Assembly: GCF_003116835.1 (NCBI RefSeq)
Contig: NZ_BFFO01000012.1
Span: 1 to 37,767, forward strand
Source of the DNA: Lactococcus termiticola
Lineage (GTDB): Bacteria; Bacillota; Bacilli; Lactobacillales; Streptococcaceae
DNA: 37,767 nt
Direction: 5' to 3'
This document shows, piece after piece, positions 9,548 through 19,012 of the stretch; position 1 is the stretch's first letter, and every line of letters begins with the position of its first letter. A program made the position numbers and the translations under genes. The notes beneath the pieces were generated by a model that worked only from the letters and a program-made list of their open reading frames with translations, did not search any database and was not told the DNA's origin.

Positions 9548-11532
9548 TAGAACGCATCACAGACAATAAATTTGACCTGGTCTCAAAATATGAGCCAGCC
9601 GGAGACCAGCCCCAGGCAATTGCAGAGCTGGTCGACGGTATTGAAAATGGCGAAAAGGCCCAGATTTTGATGGGTGCGACCGGGACAGGGAAGACCTATA
9701 CCATGAGTCAGGTCATCGCCCGCACCGGCAAGCCGACTCTGGTCATGGCCCACAATAAGACACTGGCCGGCCAGCTTTATAGTGAGTTTAAGGAGTTCTT
9801 TCCCAATAATGCGGTCGAATACTTCGTTTCTTACTATGACTACTACCAGCCAGAGGCCTATGTGCCAAGCTCTGACACCTATATCGAAAAAGATAGTTCG
9901 GTCAATGATGAAATTGACAAACTTCGCCACTCAGCGACCAGCTCCTTACTTGAGCGAAACGACGTGATTGTCGTGGCCTCTGTCTCTTGTATTTACGGTT
10001 TGGGTTCGCCCAAGGAATACCAGGATAGCGTAGTTTCACTCCGTCCTGGCCAGGAAATCAGTCGTGATCAGCTTTTGAACGACCTGGTCAATATCCAGTT
10101 TGAGCGCAATGACATTGACTTTCAGCGGGGGCGTTTTCGTGTGCGTGGCGACGTGGTTGAGGTCTTTCCGGCCTCTCGGGATGAGCATGCCTTCAGAGTC
10201 GAGTTCTTCGGCGATGAGATTGACCGGATTCGTGAAATTGAAGTCCTGACAGGGCAAGTGATTGCAGATGTTGACCATATCGCGATTTTCCCTGCCACCC
10301 ACTTCATGACCAATGACGAGCGGATGGAAGAATCGATTGCCAAGATTGAAGCAGAGCTTGAGGTTCAGCTCAAGAAATTCCGTGATGAAGGCAAGCTCCT
10401 TGAAGCTCAACGCCTGGAACAACGCACCAACTATGACATCGAGATGCTCCGCGAGATGGGTTACTGTAATGGGGTAGAAAACTATTCTCGGCACATGGAT
10501 GGCCGTAGCGAAGGCGAGCCACCCTTTACCCTCCTTGACTTCTTCCCTGATGACTTCCTCATCATGATTGATGAGTCCCACATGACCATGGGCCAAATCA
10601 AGGGCATGTATAATGGCGACCGGGCCCGTAAAGACATGCTGGTCAACTACGGCTTCCGCCTGCCTTCAGCCCTGGATAATCGGCCTCTGAAGCGGGAAGA
10701 ATTTGAGGAACATGTCCATCAGATTGTCTACGTCTCTGCCACGCCGGGCGACTACGAGCAGGAGCAGACGGAGACAGTTGTTGAGCAAATCATCCGGCCG
10801 ACCGGCCTCCTTGACCCTGTCGTTGAAGTCCGGCCAATGATGGGGCAAATCGATGACCTCTTAGGTGAAATCAACGAGCGGATTGAAAAGAACGAGCGGG
10901 TCTTTGTGACCACGCTGACCAAGAAGATGGCAGAAGACCTGACCGACTATTTCAAGGGCATGGGCGTGAAGGTCAAATATATGCACTCAGACATCAAGAC
11001 CTTGGAGCGGACGGAGATTATCCGCGACCTCCGCCTGGGTGTCTTTGACGTCCTGGTCGGAATTAACCTTCTTCGTGAAGGGATTGACGTGCCAGAAGTC
11101 TCGCTGGTTGCCATTCTCGATGCGGATAAGGAAGGCTTCTTGCGCAATGAACGTGGCCTGATTCAGACCATCGGACGTGCCGCCCGGAACTCAGAGGGAA
11201 AGGTCATTATGTATGGTGACAATATGACCGAGTCCATGCGAAAGGCAATCGACGAGACCGCCCGCCGGCGTGAAATCCAGATGGCTTACAATGAAGCCCA
11301 CGGCATTGTGCCTCAGACCATCAAGAAGGAAATCCGTGACTTGATTGCCATTACCAAGAAGACGGAAAATGGCGAGGTCGAAGAAATCCATGCCGAAGCC
11401 ATGACCAAGAAAGAACGCAAGGCCCTCGTCGCCAAGCTCGAGAAGGAGATGCAGGAGGCTGCGGCTTCGCTCGACTTCGAGGCTGCGGCCCAGTTGCGGG
11501 ACATGGTGTTGGAGATTCGGGCTTTAGATTAG
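9544..11532 (+). CDS. uvrB: Excinuclease ABC subunit B
   Basis: Damage-verifying helicase-like subunit of nucleotide excision repair; receives DNA from UvrA and recruits UvrC. The 662-aa product has Walker A GATGTGKT at 44-51, the beta-hairpin region [12 protein letters not shown], helicase motif [14 protein letters not shown], motif VI region QTIGRAARN, and a C-terminal UVR domain ([22 protein letters not shown]) that contacts UvrC. It starts within the rppH stop codon. A terminator follows 6 nt after the stop. Confidence 0.98.
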   Translation: MIERITDNKFDLVSKYEPAGDQPQAIAELVDGIENGEKAQILMGATGTGKTYTMSQVIARTGKPTLVMAHNKTLAGQLYSEFKEFFPNNAVEYFVSYYDYYQPEAYVPSSDTYIEKDSSVNDEIDKLRHSATSSLLERNDVIVVASVSCIYGLGSPKEYQDSVVSLRPGQEISRDQLLNDLVNIQFERNDIDFQRGRFRVRGDVVEVFPASRDEHAFRVEFFGDEIDRIREIEVLTGQVIADVDHIAIFPATHFMTNDERMEESIAKIEAELEVQLKKFRDEGKLLEAQRLEQRTNYDIEMLREMGYCNGVENYSRHMDGRSEGEPPFTLLDFFPDDFLIMIDESHMTMGQIKGMYNGDRARKDMLVNYGFRLPSALDNRPLKREEFEEHVHQIVYVSATPGDYEQEQTETVVEQIIRPTGLLDPVVEVRPMMGQIDDLLGEINERIEKNERVFVTTLTKKMAEDLTDYFKGMGVKVKYMHSDIKTLERTEIIRDLRLGVFDVLVGINLLREGIDVPEVSLVAILDADKEGFLRNERGLIQTIGRAARNSEGKVIMYGDNMTESMRKAIDETARRREIQMAYNEAHGIVPQTIKKEIRDLIAITKKTENGEVEEIHAEAMTKKERKALVAKLEKEMQEAAASLDFEAAAQLRDMVLEIRALD

Positions 11533-11538
11533 GAGATG

Positions 11539-11564
11539 AGTCCCTTTTGGGGCTTTTTTCTTTT
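11539..11564 (+). terminator. Terminator after uvrB
   Basis: AGTCCC and GGGGCT pair around TTTT, followed by TTTTTC. Confidence 0.8.
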
Positions 11565-11954
11565 GTAAAAATTGTTGGCATTTTGTGATTTTAAGCGCTG
11601 GGTTGAGGAGGGATTTGGTATTTTTACCAAAAATAAAGGATGGAGGGTAACCCTCTTAAAATCCCTTTCTAACAGCCTTTCTAGCTCTTTCGATACTTTT
11701 ATCATCCTGACCCATAAATCTAAAATTGAAGCCAGATGAGAGAAAAAACTTCTCCTACATAGAGACGAACATCCGAAAATCTCAAACCCGCCATCCAAAA
11801 ACCGTTCCAAATAGAGAACCCTAAAAATTTCCGTTAAATTTCCTACAAATCCTGAAAAGCTAATGATTTCATCAATATTTCATCAGTTAACACTTTTGTT
11901 GCCTCTTTATCTTAGATAGAATTAAATGAAAATTAATCTATTAAGGAGGGTTTA
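11565..11954. other. Intergenic region upstream of the serine-rich adhesin
   Basis: A 390-bp AT-richer gap without a credible gene. It contains two small palindromes, TTGGTA-TTTT-TACCAA (11615-11630) and GAGGGT-A-ACCCTC (11643-11655). A weak promoter candidate is TTGTTG (11896-11901) with TAGAAT (11917-11922), but its 15-nt spacing is short. AAGGAGGG lies just before the adhesin ATG. Confidence 0.5.
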
Positions 11955-14900
11955 ATGTCTAAGAAAACGGTCAATAGACATGAAGAAATCAAGCTACACT
12001 ACCGGATGTATAAGCGCAAGAAAGGTTGGCTCTATGCGGCGATTGGGACGGTCTCTGGCGTTCTTGGCGGAGTGTTAGTCGAGGCGGCGATTGAGGTCTC
12101 GGCAGAGGAGACCATGGGGATGAAGGACGGTCTGGATAGGATTCCAGCCAGTTCGGAGCTTGCAAGGACGAGGCTTTCGGGGACATCTGCCGGCCTGATC
12201 GCCCCTGGCGACAAGCTGGACACGGGAAATCACAAGCTCGACAATCTCCAGCTGGGGACGGCAACCAACTATCGCCTCTTTGGAAACAACGACCTCACAA
12301 CCTTCAACAACATGATTCGCCTGGTTCAAAATAAGACCAATCAGATCGGAATTGGTCTGCCACCCGCTGCCCTTGACACGCGTGAGAGTTTTTCAATCTC
12401 GGCCAATCTGGTCATCGCCGGCAATGATAACTGGCACCGGGGTGACTTTCTAGGCCTGGTCTTTACGGGTGTCTCTGAAGAAGACTTTCTCAATGGGGCC
12501 AGCTCTAGAAATTCCTATCATCTGGGGATTCAGGGCCTGCCCAACAGCTATTTTATCGGGCGTGACCTCTGGTATCATGATGCGCTCAACCACGGCCCTG
12601 CAGTTGACGGCAATGAGGCAAAATATAAGCCCAGCGAAGAGATGGTCATCCGTAAGACAGACAGCTCGGGCAATCTGGTCTACGCTGACTATGACAGCCA
12701 AAACCAGCTCGATACCACAAACGGTCAGGCCTGGCAGTCAGCGAGTGATTTTACCTATACCAACGGTGTTGCCAGCACGGGAAAGGGAGCCAATCAGCCC
12801 TACACCGTAAGATGGACACCGACGACGGTTAACGCAGATAACACGGTCACAGGGACCATGAGCTTCAACTTGATTGCTAGCACAACCATGAATGGCAAGA
12901 ATCCTGTCAATGGAGGGCCTAGCGGGATGACCATCCAGACGGTGATGACCTTGCCTGTCTCGACCCGCTATGCCTGGATGGGCGGGGTCGGCGACCTAAA
13001 TCCTGGCTGGCTCAGCGTCCAGATGGACCCGACAAAGCCGGGGACAGGGAGTCGGGCCATGGCTCCGGTCCAGGTCAACTTTGTCAACAGCAAGACAGGA
13101 AAGCCTCTGGCCGGACATCCGCCGGCCAGTATCATGGCCAATGTCGGTGACAAGGTCCGGGTCTCAGACCTAAGCAGTCGGTCGACCCGCTCGGCCGATA
13201 TGTCCACGACCTATAACTACACAGCCATCCAGGCCCTCGATGCTAATCTGACCTATAAGTCAGACCAGCCGGACAACACGATTACGGTCCAGGATGCGAC
13301 GGCCTCAAATGCTAGTCCCAACGTGATTAACGTCCAATATGAGAGCTCAGAAGAAGAGGCCAGTCTCAGCTATAGCTGGGCTTCGGACACACCGGGTTAT
13401 AATTCAAATCCTGGTCAGCTCCAGGGCAGCCTGCCTGATGCTGAAAGCTTCAGCGGGAATGTTGGGGTTATTCCTGGATTTACAGGGGCGGGCCTGCCTG
13501 CAGGTTACTCTATTCAGTCAGTGACGGGTCCTGACGGCAAGTCTTATGCCAGCCTTGCTGAGGCCGAGTCTGCCAATCCCATCAATAAGACAGGCAATGC
13601 CTTTCAGGCGGTCCTGACTGCTGACGCGGCGACCATCTCGCTGACGACCAGCCTGCTGGGCTCTGTCCCAGTGGAGAAAAGCTTTAACCAGCCGGTGGGG
13701 AGTCCGATTGATGTTGGAAATTGGGCCGACAGCTACACTGACGCACAGGGGATCGTCTGGAACTCCGTGGTCAACGTGACTTCGGCAGATGGGACAGTGA
13801 CGACTTTTGGCGATGCTGGGAAGTCTTCAGGGATGACGACTTATTCAGGTTATTATCAGGCGGGGACCATGCAGATCGATGTCGGCTATGTGATGAGTCA
13901 GCCGAGCTCGCTGTCGCTTTCTGAGAGTCAGTCTCGGTCAGAATCTATGTCAGAGCTGGTCTCGCAGTCGCTGAGTAGCTCGACCAGTCTTTCTTTGTCG
14001 GCCTCGATGAGTGGTTCGGTTTCAGCTCAGCTTTCGGAGGAGGTCTCGTTGTCTGAGTCTGCTAGCCTGTCGACGAGTCTCTCTACTTCCCTGTCGAATT
14101 CTAGCTCGCTCTCTGTCTGGGCTTCTGAGTCATTGAGTTCTTCGCTTTCAAATTCAGAGTCGGAAGTCGCTTCGGCTTCAAATTCAGTCAGCCTGTCGAG
14201 CAGTTTATCGGCTGAGGATTCACGAGAGGCTTCGCTGTCACATTCTGTGAGCTTGTCTTTGAGTCAGTCAGAGTCGATTTCTGGAAGTGTATCGGGGTCG
14301 GCGAGTTTGTCGAGCTCGATGAGCTTGTCATTGTCGCTGTCCGATTCGCAAAGGTTGTCAGACCAGCTTTCTATTTCAAATTCTCAGTCTACTTTACTTT
14401 CTGAGTCTTTGTCAGCCTCGAGTTCGACTAGCCTATCCACTTCGATATCAGATTCTAGCTCTATCCAGGCTTCTCAATCGCTGAGTGCATCGCTCTCCGC
14501 ATCTGATTCTAAGGAGGCTTCAGAATCCAGTTCGCTTTCAACAAGTATTTCAGAGTCAAGTTCTCTCTCAGAAAGTGCTTCGGAGTTGCTGTCTCAATCA
14601 CGAAGCTTGTCAGAACAGCTATCAGCCTCACTTTCAACATCAAGCTCGACCAGTCTATCACTTTCACTATCCCATTCAAACTCGACATCGGAAGAAGTTT
14701 CCTTGAGTCAATCACTCTCTAGCTCAGTTTCGGAATCAAGGTCTATCAGTGGCTCAGTTAGTGAGTCCGAATCAATCTCAAACTCTATTTCAGTCTCAGA
14801 GTCCATATCTGAGAGCACATCTCTGAGCGCTTCTCATTCAAATTATCTGTCAACCTCACTATCAACCTCACTATCAGCGTCAAGTTCAACGAGCTTATCG

Positions 14901-15806
14901 ATTTCACTGTCAGATTCTAATTCAGCACGAGTTTCTCAGTCATTGAGCGAGTCTTTGTCTAGGTCGGAATCTAAGGAGACGAGTGAGCAAGCTTCAATCT
15001 CAGCGTCAAATTCTCTTTCTGAAAGTGCTTCAGAGTTGCTATCTCAATCGCAAAGTTTGTCAGAGCAATTTTCTAGCTCAAATTCTTTGTCTGACTCAGT
15101 CTCCCAGTCGACTTCGCTTTCAGAATCGCAGAGCTTGTCAGAAGAGCTATCAGTTTCGGCTTCAGGCTCACTTTCAACGTCAAGTTCGACCAGTCTATCC
15201 TTGTCCGATTCTAGCTCTACAGAGGCTTCTCAATCATTGAGTGAATCAGTCTCCTTGTCGGAAGAAGTTTCCCTGAGCCAATCAAGCTCTAGCTCAGTTG
15301 CTGAGTCAGAGTCGACAAGTGGTTCGCTGAGCGAATTCCTGTCGAGTTCCATAGCAGTCTCTGAGTCCTTATCTATGAGCACATCTCTGAGTGACTCTCA
15401 TTCAACTTCAGTGTCTGCCAGCCGTTCTTTGAGCCTTTCAATATCAACATCGCTTTCTAGCTCAGCGTCTCAATCGGCCTCATTTTCAGAATTGATGTCT
15501 GGCTCGAGCTCTCTATCTAATTCGCTTTCATCAAGCCTATCTCTATCTCTTTCAGATTCTATGCAGACGTCCCAATCATTGAGCGATTCGCTTTCCTTGT
15601 CGGAAGCAGTTTCTCTGAGTCAGTCAGCTTCAAAATCAGTTTCAGAGTCAGAATCAGTGAGCCGTTCAGTCAGTGATTTAGAATCACAATCTAGCTCTAT
15701 TTCGGAATCTGAATCAGCGAGTGCTTCAATCAGTGAGACGTTTTCAATTTCGGGCTCAGTCTCGGAGTCTCTCTCTAGGAGCCTATCTCTAGGAGCCTAT
15801 CTTTGA
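11955..15806 (+). CDS. Serine-rich repeat surface adhesin, prematurely terminated
   Basis: Cell-surface glycoprotein adhesin of the SRRP class, normally glycosylated and exported by the accessory Sec system (SecA2/SecY2). None of the glycosylation or export genes is in the window. The N-terminus carries a KxYKxGKxW-type signal (YRMYKRKKGWLYAAIG) with likely cleavage after about residue 50. Residues ~55-350 look like an L-type lectin-like fold; ~360-650 hold MucBP-like segments (VNFVNSKTGKPLAG). From about residue 651 the chain is almost entirely alternating Ser-x-Ser. The frame ends at 15804-15806 because of a 14-bp tandem duplication. Deleting one copy joins it to the downstream reading frame and gives 1548 aa. 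As read, the product is 1283 aa and lacks the anchor. Start supported by AAGGAGGG. Confidence 0.9.
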   Translation: MSKKTVNRHEEIKLHYRMYKRKKGWLYAAIGTVSGVLGGVLVEAAIEVSAEETMGMKDGLDRIPASSELARTRLSGTSAGLIAPGDKLDTGNHKLDNLQLGTATNYRLFGNNDLTTFNNMIRLVQNKTNQIGIGLPPAALDTRESFSISANLVIAGNDNWHRGDFLGLVFTGVSEEDFLNGASSRNSYHLGIQGLPNSYFIGRDLWYHDALNHGPAVDGNEAKYKPSEEMVIRKTDSSGNLVYADYDSQNQLDTTNGQAWQSASDFTYTNGVASTGKGANQPYTVRWTPTTVNADNTVTGTMSFNLIASTTMNGKNPVNGGPSGMTIQTVMTLPVSTRYAWMGGVGDLNPGWLSVQMDPTKPGTGSRAMAPVQVNFVNSKTGKPLAGHPPASIMANVGDKVRVSDLSSRSTRSADMSTTYNYTAIQALDANLTYKSDQPDNTITVQDATASNASPNVINVQYESSEEEASLSYSWASDTPGYNSNPGQLQGSLPDAESFSGNVGVIPGFTGAGLPAGYSIQSVTGPDGKSYASLAEAESANPINKTGNAFQAVLTADAATISLTTSLLGSVPVEKSFNQPVGSPIDVGNWADSYTDAQGIVWNSVVNVTSADGTVTTFGDAGKSSGMTTYSGYYQAGTMQIDVGYVMSQPSSLSLSESQSRSESMSELVSQSLSSSTSLSLSASMSGSVSAQLSEEVSLSESASLSTSLSTSLSNSSSLSVWASESLSSSLSNSESEVASASNSVSLSSSLSAEDSREASLSHSVSLSLSQSESISGSVSGSASLSSSMSLSLSLSDSQRLSDQLSISNSQSTLLSESLSASSSTSLSTSISDSSSIQASQSLSASLSASDSKEASESSSLSTSISESSSLSESASELLSQSRSLSEQLSASLSTSSSTSLSLSLSHSNSTSEEVSLSQSLSSSVSESRSISGSVSESESISNSISVSESISESTSLSASHSNYLSTSLSTSLSASSSTSLSISLSDSNSARVSQSLSESLSRSESKETSEQASISASNSLSESASELLSQSQSLSEQFSSSNSLSDSVSQSTSLSESQSLSEELSVSASGSLSTSSSTSLSLSDSSSTEASQSLSESVSLSEEVSLSQSSSSSVAESESTSGSLSEFLSSSIAVSESLSMSTSLSDSHSTSVSASRSLSLSISTSLSSSASQSASFSELMSGSSSLSNSLSSSLSLSLSDSMQTSQSLSDSLSLSEAVSLSQSASKSVSESESVSRSVSDLESQSSSISESESASASISETFSISGSVSESLSRSLSLGAYL

Positions 15807-16275
15807 GTAGCTCAATCTCAACATCAGAGTCGACAAGTAACGCCAACTCCCTAAGCGACTCTGAATCGCTGAGTCGGTCTTTGAGCGCTTCTGATTCAAT
15901 GTCAAGCTCCCTATCTGTGTCAGAGTCGATAAGTGGCTCGCTGAGTGTTTCAATAGCAAATTCTAGTTCGCTCTCAAGCTCTCTATCAACGAGTATATCG
16001 CTAAGCGATGTGCTTTCAGCCTCTGGTTTACTATCAGAATCCCTCTCCCATTCCCTCAGCCTCTCAGCCAGCAACTCTCAGAAGTCCTCTCAGTCCCTTT
16101 TCGAGAGTCTATCTCTGAGTCAGTCGGCCTCCATTTCCCTGAGCAGTTCCAGCTCACATCAGGGCTCCCTATCTATCTCACATTCTAACAGTCCAAGCCT
16201 CTCCCTTAGCCAATCACAAAGCCTGTCCTGGAAGAGCGACAGCACTGACAGCACCTCCCTCTCCAACAGCAATAG
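13906..16275 (+). repeat. Serine-rich repeat region (Ser-x-Ser coding)
   Basis: About 2.4 kb of degenerate 6-9 bp coding repeats using TCA, TCG, TCT, AGC and AGT for Ser with Leu, Glu, Asn, Ile or Val between. Longer near-copies recur (for example SLSASSSTSLS-type blocks near 14.4, 14.6, 14.9 and 15.2 kb). The interval spans both reading frames of the broken adhesin. Confidence 0.9.
15772..15799 (+). repeat. 14-bp tandem duplication that breaks the adhesin frame
   Basis: TCTCTAGGAGCCTA occurs twice head-to-tail (15772-15785 and 15786-15799). Fourteen is not a multiple of three. After the second copy the frame reads LGAYL and then TGA. With one copy removed, 11955-16615 becomes 4647 bp, exactly 1549 codons, and Ser-x-Ser coding continues without a stop. 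Confidence 0.95.
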
Positions 16276-16615
16276 GAACAGCCCTCCAGTCATCAAGGCA
16301 ACAAGCAGCCCACAAGCTCCACAGGCCAGCCAAGGTCTCCCAGCCAGAGTTCAAACGCTAGCAACTCCGATGCTACAAGCCAGCCCAAGCCAGCCCCCTC
16401 AAGCCCCAGTAAACTCCCAAGCAGACCCACAAGAAAAAGCCAAGCAGTCCCTCCAAAGCAAAAGGCCAAGCAGCCAAGTTAGTCAAAAATACCAGGCCAA
16501 AACCAATAGCTTTATCCGCTTCATAAAACATTACCTAGTTGCCCTAGCGACAAGCCTCCTTGCCCTTCTCCTCATCCTCTTCGCTCTCCTAAAAAGAAGA
16601 AAGAAGCAGGCATAA
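15803..16615 (+). pseudogene. Out-of-frame 3' part of the serine-rich adhesin (repeat end and membrane anchor)
   Basis: Continuation of the adhesin in the other frame. It holds further Ser-x-Ser repeats to about 16275, a Pro/Gln/Ser-rich wall-spanning segment, a ~20-residue hydrophobic helix (YLVALATSLLALLLILFALL) and a basic tail KRRKKQA. A TTG overlaps the upstream TGA but has no Shine-Dalgarno, so independent translation is unlikely. No LPXTG-type sortase motif is visible before the helix; the nearest residues are QKYQAKTNSF. The layout is that of a cell-wall anchor, but the sorting motif is absent or degenerate. Confidence 0.85.
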
Positions 16616-16632
16616 GAAGGCTAGGCTAACAG

Positions 16633-16668
16633 AAAAAGCCGTCCCCTTATTATCGGGACGGCTTTTTT
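16633..16668. terminator. Bidirectional terminator between the adhesin and serS
   Basis: GCCGTCCC and GGGACGGC form an 8-bp GC-rich stem flanked by AAAAA on the left and TTTTTT on the right, so it can work in both directions for the convergent genes. Confidence 0.9.
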
Positions 16669-16694
16669 ATTTGCAGTATGGGCCTGACAACAAC

Positions 16695-17966
16695 TTATTT
16701 AATCACTTCAAGGCCACCCATATAAGGACGGAGGACTTCAGGCACTGTGATAGAGCCATCTTCATTCTGGTAGTTTTCAAGAATGGCTGCGACGGTACGG
16801 CCGACGGCAAGGCCTGAGCCATTCAGTGTGTGCAGAAGATTGACCTTGCCATCTTCGTCACGGTAGCGGATTTGAGCACGGCGGGCCTGGAAGTCTTCAC
16901 AGTTTGAGCATGAAGAGATTTCCCGATAGGTGTTTTGAGCTGGAATCCAGACTTCGAGGTCATAGGTCTTAGCAGCGGAGAAGCCCATGTCGCCCGTACA
17001 AAGTGTGATGACACGGTAGGCCAGGCCGAGTTTTTGAAGAATATTTTCAGCGTTTTCGACCATCTTTTCAAGCTCATCATAAGAATTTTCAGGCTTAGAG
17101 AACTTGACCATTTCAACCTTGTGGAACTGGTGGAGACGGATCAAACCACGGGTGTCACGGCCTGCAGAACCAGCTTCAGAGCGGAATGATGGAGACATGG
17201 CTGTGAAGTAAACGGGCAGTTCCTTGTTGTCCAAAATCTCATCTCGGTAGTAGTTGGTCAGAGGCACTTCAGCCGTAGGAATCAAGACGAAGCCACGGTC
17301 ATCCTTGAGCTCAAAAGTATCTTCCTTGAACTTAGGATATTGGCCGGTCCCAAACATAGAGTCCTGGTTGACCATGTAAGGCGGAATCATCTCTGTATAG
17401 CCTTCTTTGGCATGCTCATCGAGCATGAAGTTGTAGATGGCACGCTCTAAGCGGGCTCCAGCACCACGATAGAAGAGGAAGCGGGAACCTGTGACCTTAC
17501 CACCACGCTCCCAGTCGAGGATACCCAGGTCTTCGCCCAGGTCCCAGTGGGCCTTTGGTTCAAAGCTAAATTCAGGTGCAGTACCCCAACGGCGGACTTC
17601 GACGTTTTCATCTTCATCAGCCCCGACAGGAACAGAGTCGTGGGGGAGATTAGGCAGGGTTGTAGTGTAGGTAGTGAGTTTTTCTTCGATGTCAGCGAGC
17701 TCAGCATCGATTGTTTTGACCTCTGCAGAGACCTTCTGCATGGCTGTAATCTTTTCAGAGGCATCGCCCTTATCACGTTTAATTTGTGAGATTTCATCAG
17801 AAACAGTATTGCGTTCTTTTTTGAGCTCTTCAGATTTGACGATGAGTTCACGACGTTTGATGTCGAGGTCACGCAGTTCTGCGAGGGTCTCTTCTTTGAC
17901 ACCACGGTTGGCAAGCTTTGCTGCCACGCCGTCAAAGTCTGAGCGAATTTTTTTAATGTCGAGCAT
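16695..17966 (-). CDS. serS: Seryl-tRNA synthetase
   Basis: Class II synthetase that charges tRNA-Ser (and tRNA-Sec where present). The 423-aa length is normal. The N-terminal ~100 residues form the antiparallel coiled-coil arm that grips the long variable arm of tRNA-Ser. The catalytic core shows motif 2 ([25 protein letters not shown]) and motif 3 ([19 protein letters not shown]). AAGGAG precedes the ATG. A serine T-box leader precedes the gene and a bidirectional terminator follows it. Confidence 0.98.
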   Translation of the reverse strand: MLDIKKIRSDFDGVAAKLANRGVKEETLAELRDLDIKRRELIVKSEELKKERNTVSDEISQIKRDKGDASEKITAMQKVSAEVKTIDAELADIEEKLTTYTTTLPNLPHDSVPVGADEDENVEVRRWGTAPEFSFEPKAHWDLGEDLGILDWERGGKVTGSRFLFYRGAGARLERAIYNFMLDEHAKEGYTEMIPPYMVNQDSMFGTGQYPKFKEDTFELKDDRGFVLIPTAEVPLTNYYRDEILDNKELPVYFTAMSPSFRSEAGSAGRDTRGLIRLHQFHKVEMVKFSKPENSYDELEKMVENAENILQKLGLAYRVITLCTGDMGFSAAKTYDLEVWIPAQNTYREISSCSNCEDFQARRAQIRYRDEDGKVNLLHTLNGSGLAVGRTVAAILENYQNEDGSITVPEVLRPYMGGLEVIK

Positions 17967-17987
17967 AGATTGGTTCTCCTTAGTTTT

Positions 17988-18193
17988 TTATAAAATAAAA
18001 GAACCGCAGTCTCTCCCTGTATTAACAGGGCGACAACCGCGGTTCCACCTATTTTTCTTTCTCAATCAGCGTAAGGTGCTGGGCCCTTCTTATTTTCATA
18101 AGAATGTCTAAAGAATAGAAGAAAGAGTCCAGCCTTGCCCGGTCTCAGCAGCTCGGGCTCTCTGTGAAAGCTTTGATGACGGTTTCATTTTCT
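17988..18193 (-). promoter_or_regulatory. T-box riboswitch leader of serS
   Basis: The reverse strand carries the conserved T-box core AGGTGGAACCGCGG (18037-18051), which pairs with the NCCA end of uncharged tRNA. Downstream is a terminator stem, GAACCGC (18039-18045) with GCGGTTC (18001-18007), followed by TTTTATTTTAT. Upstream, AGAGAGCCCGAGCTGCTGAGACCGGGC has the look of stem I. A UCU at 18124-18126 is a possible Ser specifier, but I cannot confirm the fold by eye. Low charging of tRNA-Ser should favour antitermination. Confidence 0.92.
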
Positions 18194-18199
18194 TACTTT

Positions 18200-18228
18200 A
18201 TTTTAGCAGGTTTTTGGGGGCTTGTCAA
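18200..18228 (-). promoter_or_regulatory. serS promoter
   Basis: Reverse strand: consensus -35 TTGACA (18223-18228), a 17-nt spacer, and -10 TAAAAT (18200-18205). It places the start of the T-box leader near 18193. Confidence 0.9.
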
Positions 18229-18573
18229 TTATGACTTGAAGGGATTGGTAAAAACATTGAGCAGGCTCTTGGCCTTCGTGAATTTCTGAGTGCCGACCTG
18301 CTGTCCAATGATCTTCAAGAGCTGTGGAGCTTCATCTGACGAGAACTTGAGGAAGCTTTTCTCCGTTGTAATAGAGAATTGCTTACCGATTTTCTTAGTT
18401 GCTGACAGCTTTATTTCGACCTGAAGGACATCAGCCCAAAGCAGGCTAATATCAGAGCCAAGACGCTTGTTCTTATAAGAAAAAGTCAGGCCCTCGTCAG
18501 TCAGATGAATGATGCCGTTCTCAACCGTGCCGAGGTAAATCTGCCCCTTGGCTTCTTTTAGTAAATTAGACAT
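18229..18573 (-). CDS. DUF956-like protein (second, divergent paralogue)
   Basis: A 114-aa small protein of unknown function. Its core KKIGKQFSITTEKSFLKFSSDEAPQLLKIIGQQVG lines up with KKIGRNFTIVLQNKSKVRFSSKEAGKVLKVAREHLG of the upstream gene, so the two arose by duplication. I chose ATG at 18573 because its first codons overlap the upstream stop by 8 nt (translational coupling). An upstream extension in this frame would lie wholly inside the other gene. DUF956 proteins are usually encoded beside mannose-PTS operons, as here. A PH/GRAM-like fold is possible but not demonstrable by eye. Confidence 0.75.
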   Translation of the reverse strand: MSNLLKEAKGQIYLGTVENGIIHLTDEGLTFSYKNKRLGSDISLLWADVLQVEIKLSATKKIGKQFSITTEKSFLKFSSDEAPQLLKIIGQQVGTQKFTKAKSLLNVFTNPFKS

Positions 18574-18964
18574 CGAGCTTATCCTTTTTATTAAAGAGGG
18601 CGATAAAGTTGCCAGGGATGTTCTTGACGCCACCAATGAAGGTTTGAGATCTTACGACCTTCTCATCGCCCAAGTGCTCTCGGGCAACCTTTAAGACCTT
18701 GCCGGCTTCCTTACTTGAGAAGCGGACCTTAGACTTATTCTGAAGAACAATCGTAAAATTACGACCGATTTTCTTCTTGCGAATGACCCGGCCCTCAAGG
18801 GCACCGATGCTCTCCCAGGGGAAGGTCATGTTATCAGCGACGTTTCGATCAGAGAAAAACTCAATCCCTCGGTCACCAAGCATCAGCTTGCCATATTTTG
18901 GCAGGCCCAGATATGAAATAGCTTCGCTGACCAAGTCAGCCCTTGTATTAATTGATTGTACCAT
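18566..18964 (-). CDS. manO: DUF956 family protein (ManO-like)
   Basis: A 132-aa cytosolic protein of the DUF956 family, commonly found next to mannose PTS genes in Lactobacillales; its role is not established. Typical features: MVQSINTRADLV start, SYLGLPKYGKLMLGDRGIEFFSDRN, then PWESI and a strand-rich basic C-terminal half. The start ATG at 18964 is exactly 7 nt after a TATAAT -10, with no Shine-Dalgarno, suggesting a leaderless mRNA. Two in-frame ATGs farther upstream fall inside or before the -10 and are rejected. It overlaps the downstream paralogue by 8 nt. It is separated from manN by a palindrome cluster and its own promoter, so it is not in the same transcript. Confidence 0.82.
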   Translation of the reverse strand: MVQSINTRADLVSEAISYLGLPKYGKLMLGDRGIEFFSDRNVADNMTFPWESIGALEGRVIRKKKIGRNFTIVLQNKSKVRFSSKEAGKVLKVAREHLGDEKVVRSQTFIGGVKNIPGNFIALFNKKDKLDV

Positions 18965-18971
18965 AGCTACC

Positions 18972-19000
18972 ATTATAGCATAAAAACCCTTACATACCAA
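18972..19000 (-). promoter_or_regulatory. Promoter of the DUF956 gene pair
   Basis: Reverse strand: -35 TTGGTA (18995-19000), 17-nt spacer, TGC-extended -10 TATAAT (18972-18977), then 7 nt to the ATG at 18964. Confidence 0.8.
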
Positions 19001-19012
19001 ATGTCCTGCGGA

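Noticed and set aside
10036-10596. 186-codon reverse-strand open frame within uvrB
   Set aside because: Shadow of strongly conserved uvrB codons; no ribosome site and no known domain.
14485-14706. Alternative-frame short ORFs inside the serine-rich region
   Set aside because: Expected by-product of biased serine codons; no starts with ribosome sites.
13906-16275. Minisatellite or CRISPR-like non-coding repeat
   Set aside because: The repeats are codon-phased Ser-x-Ser coding units that continue a surface protein with signal peptide and anchor.
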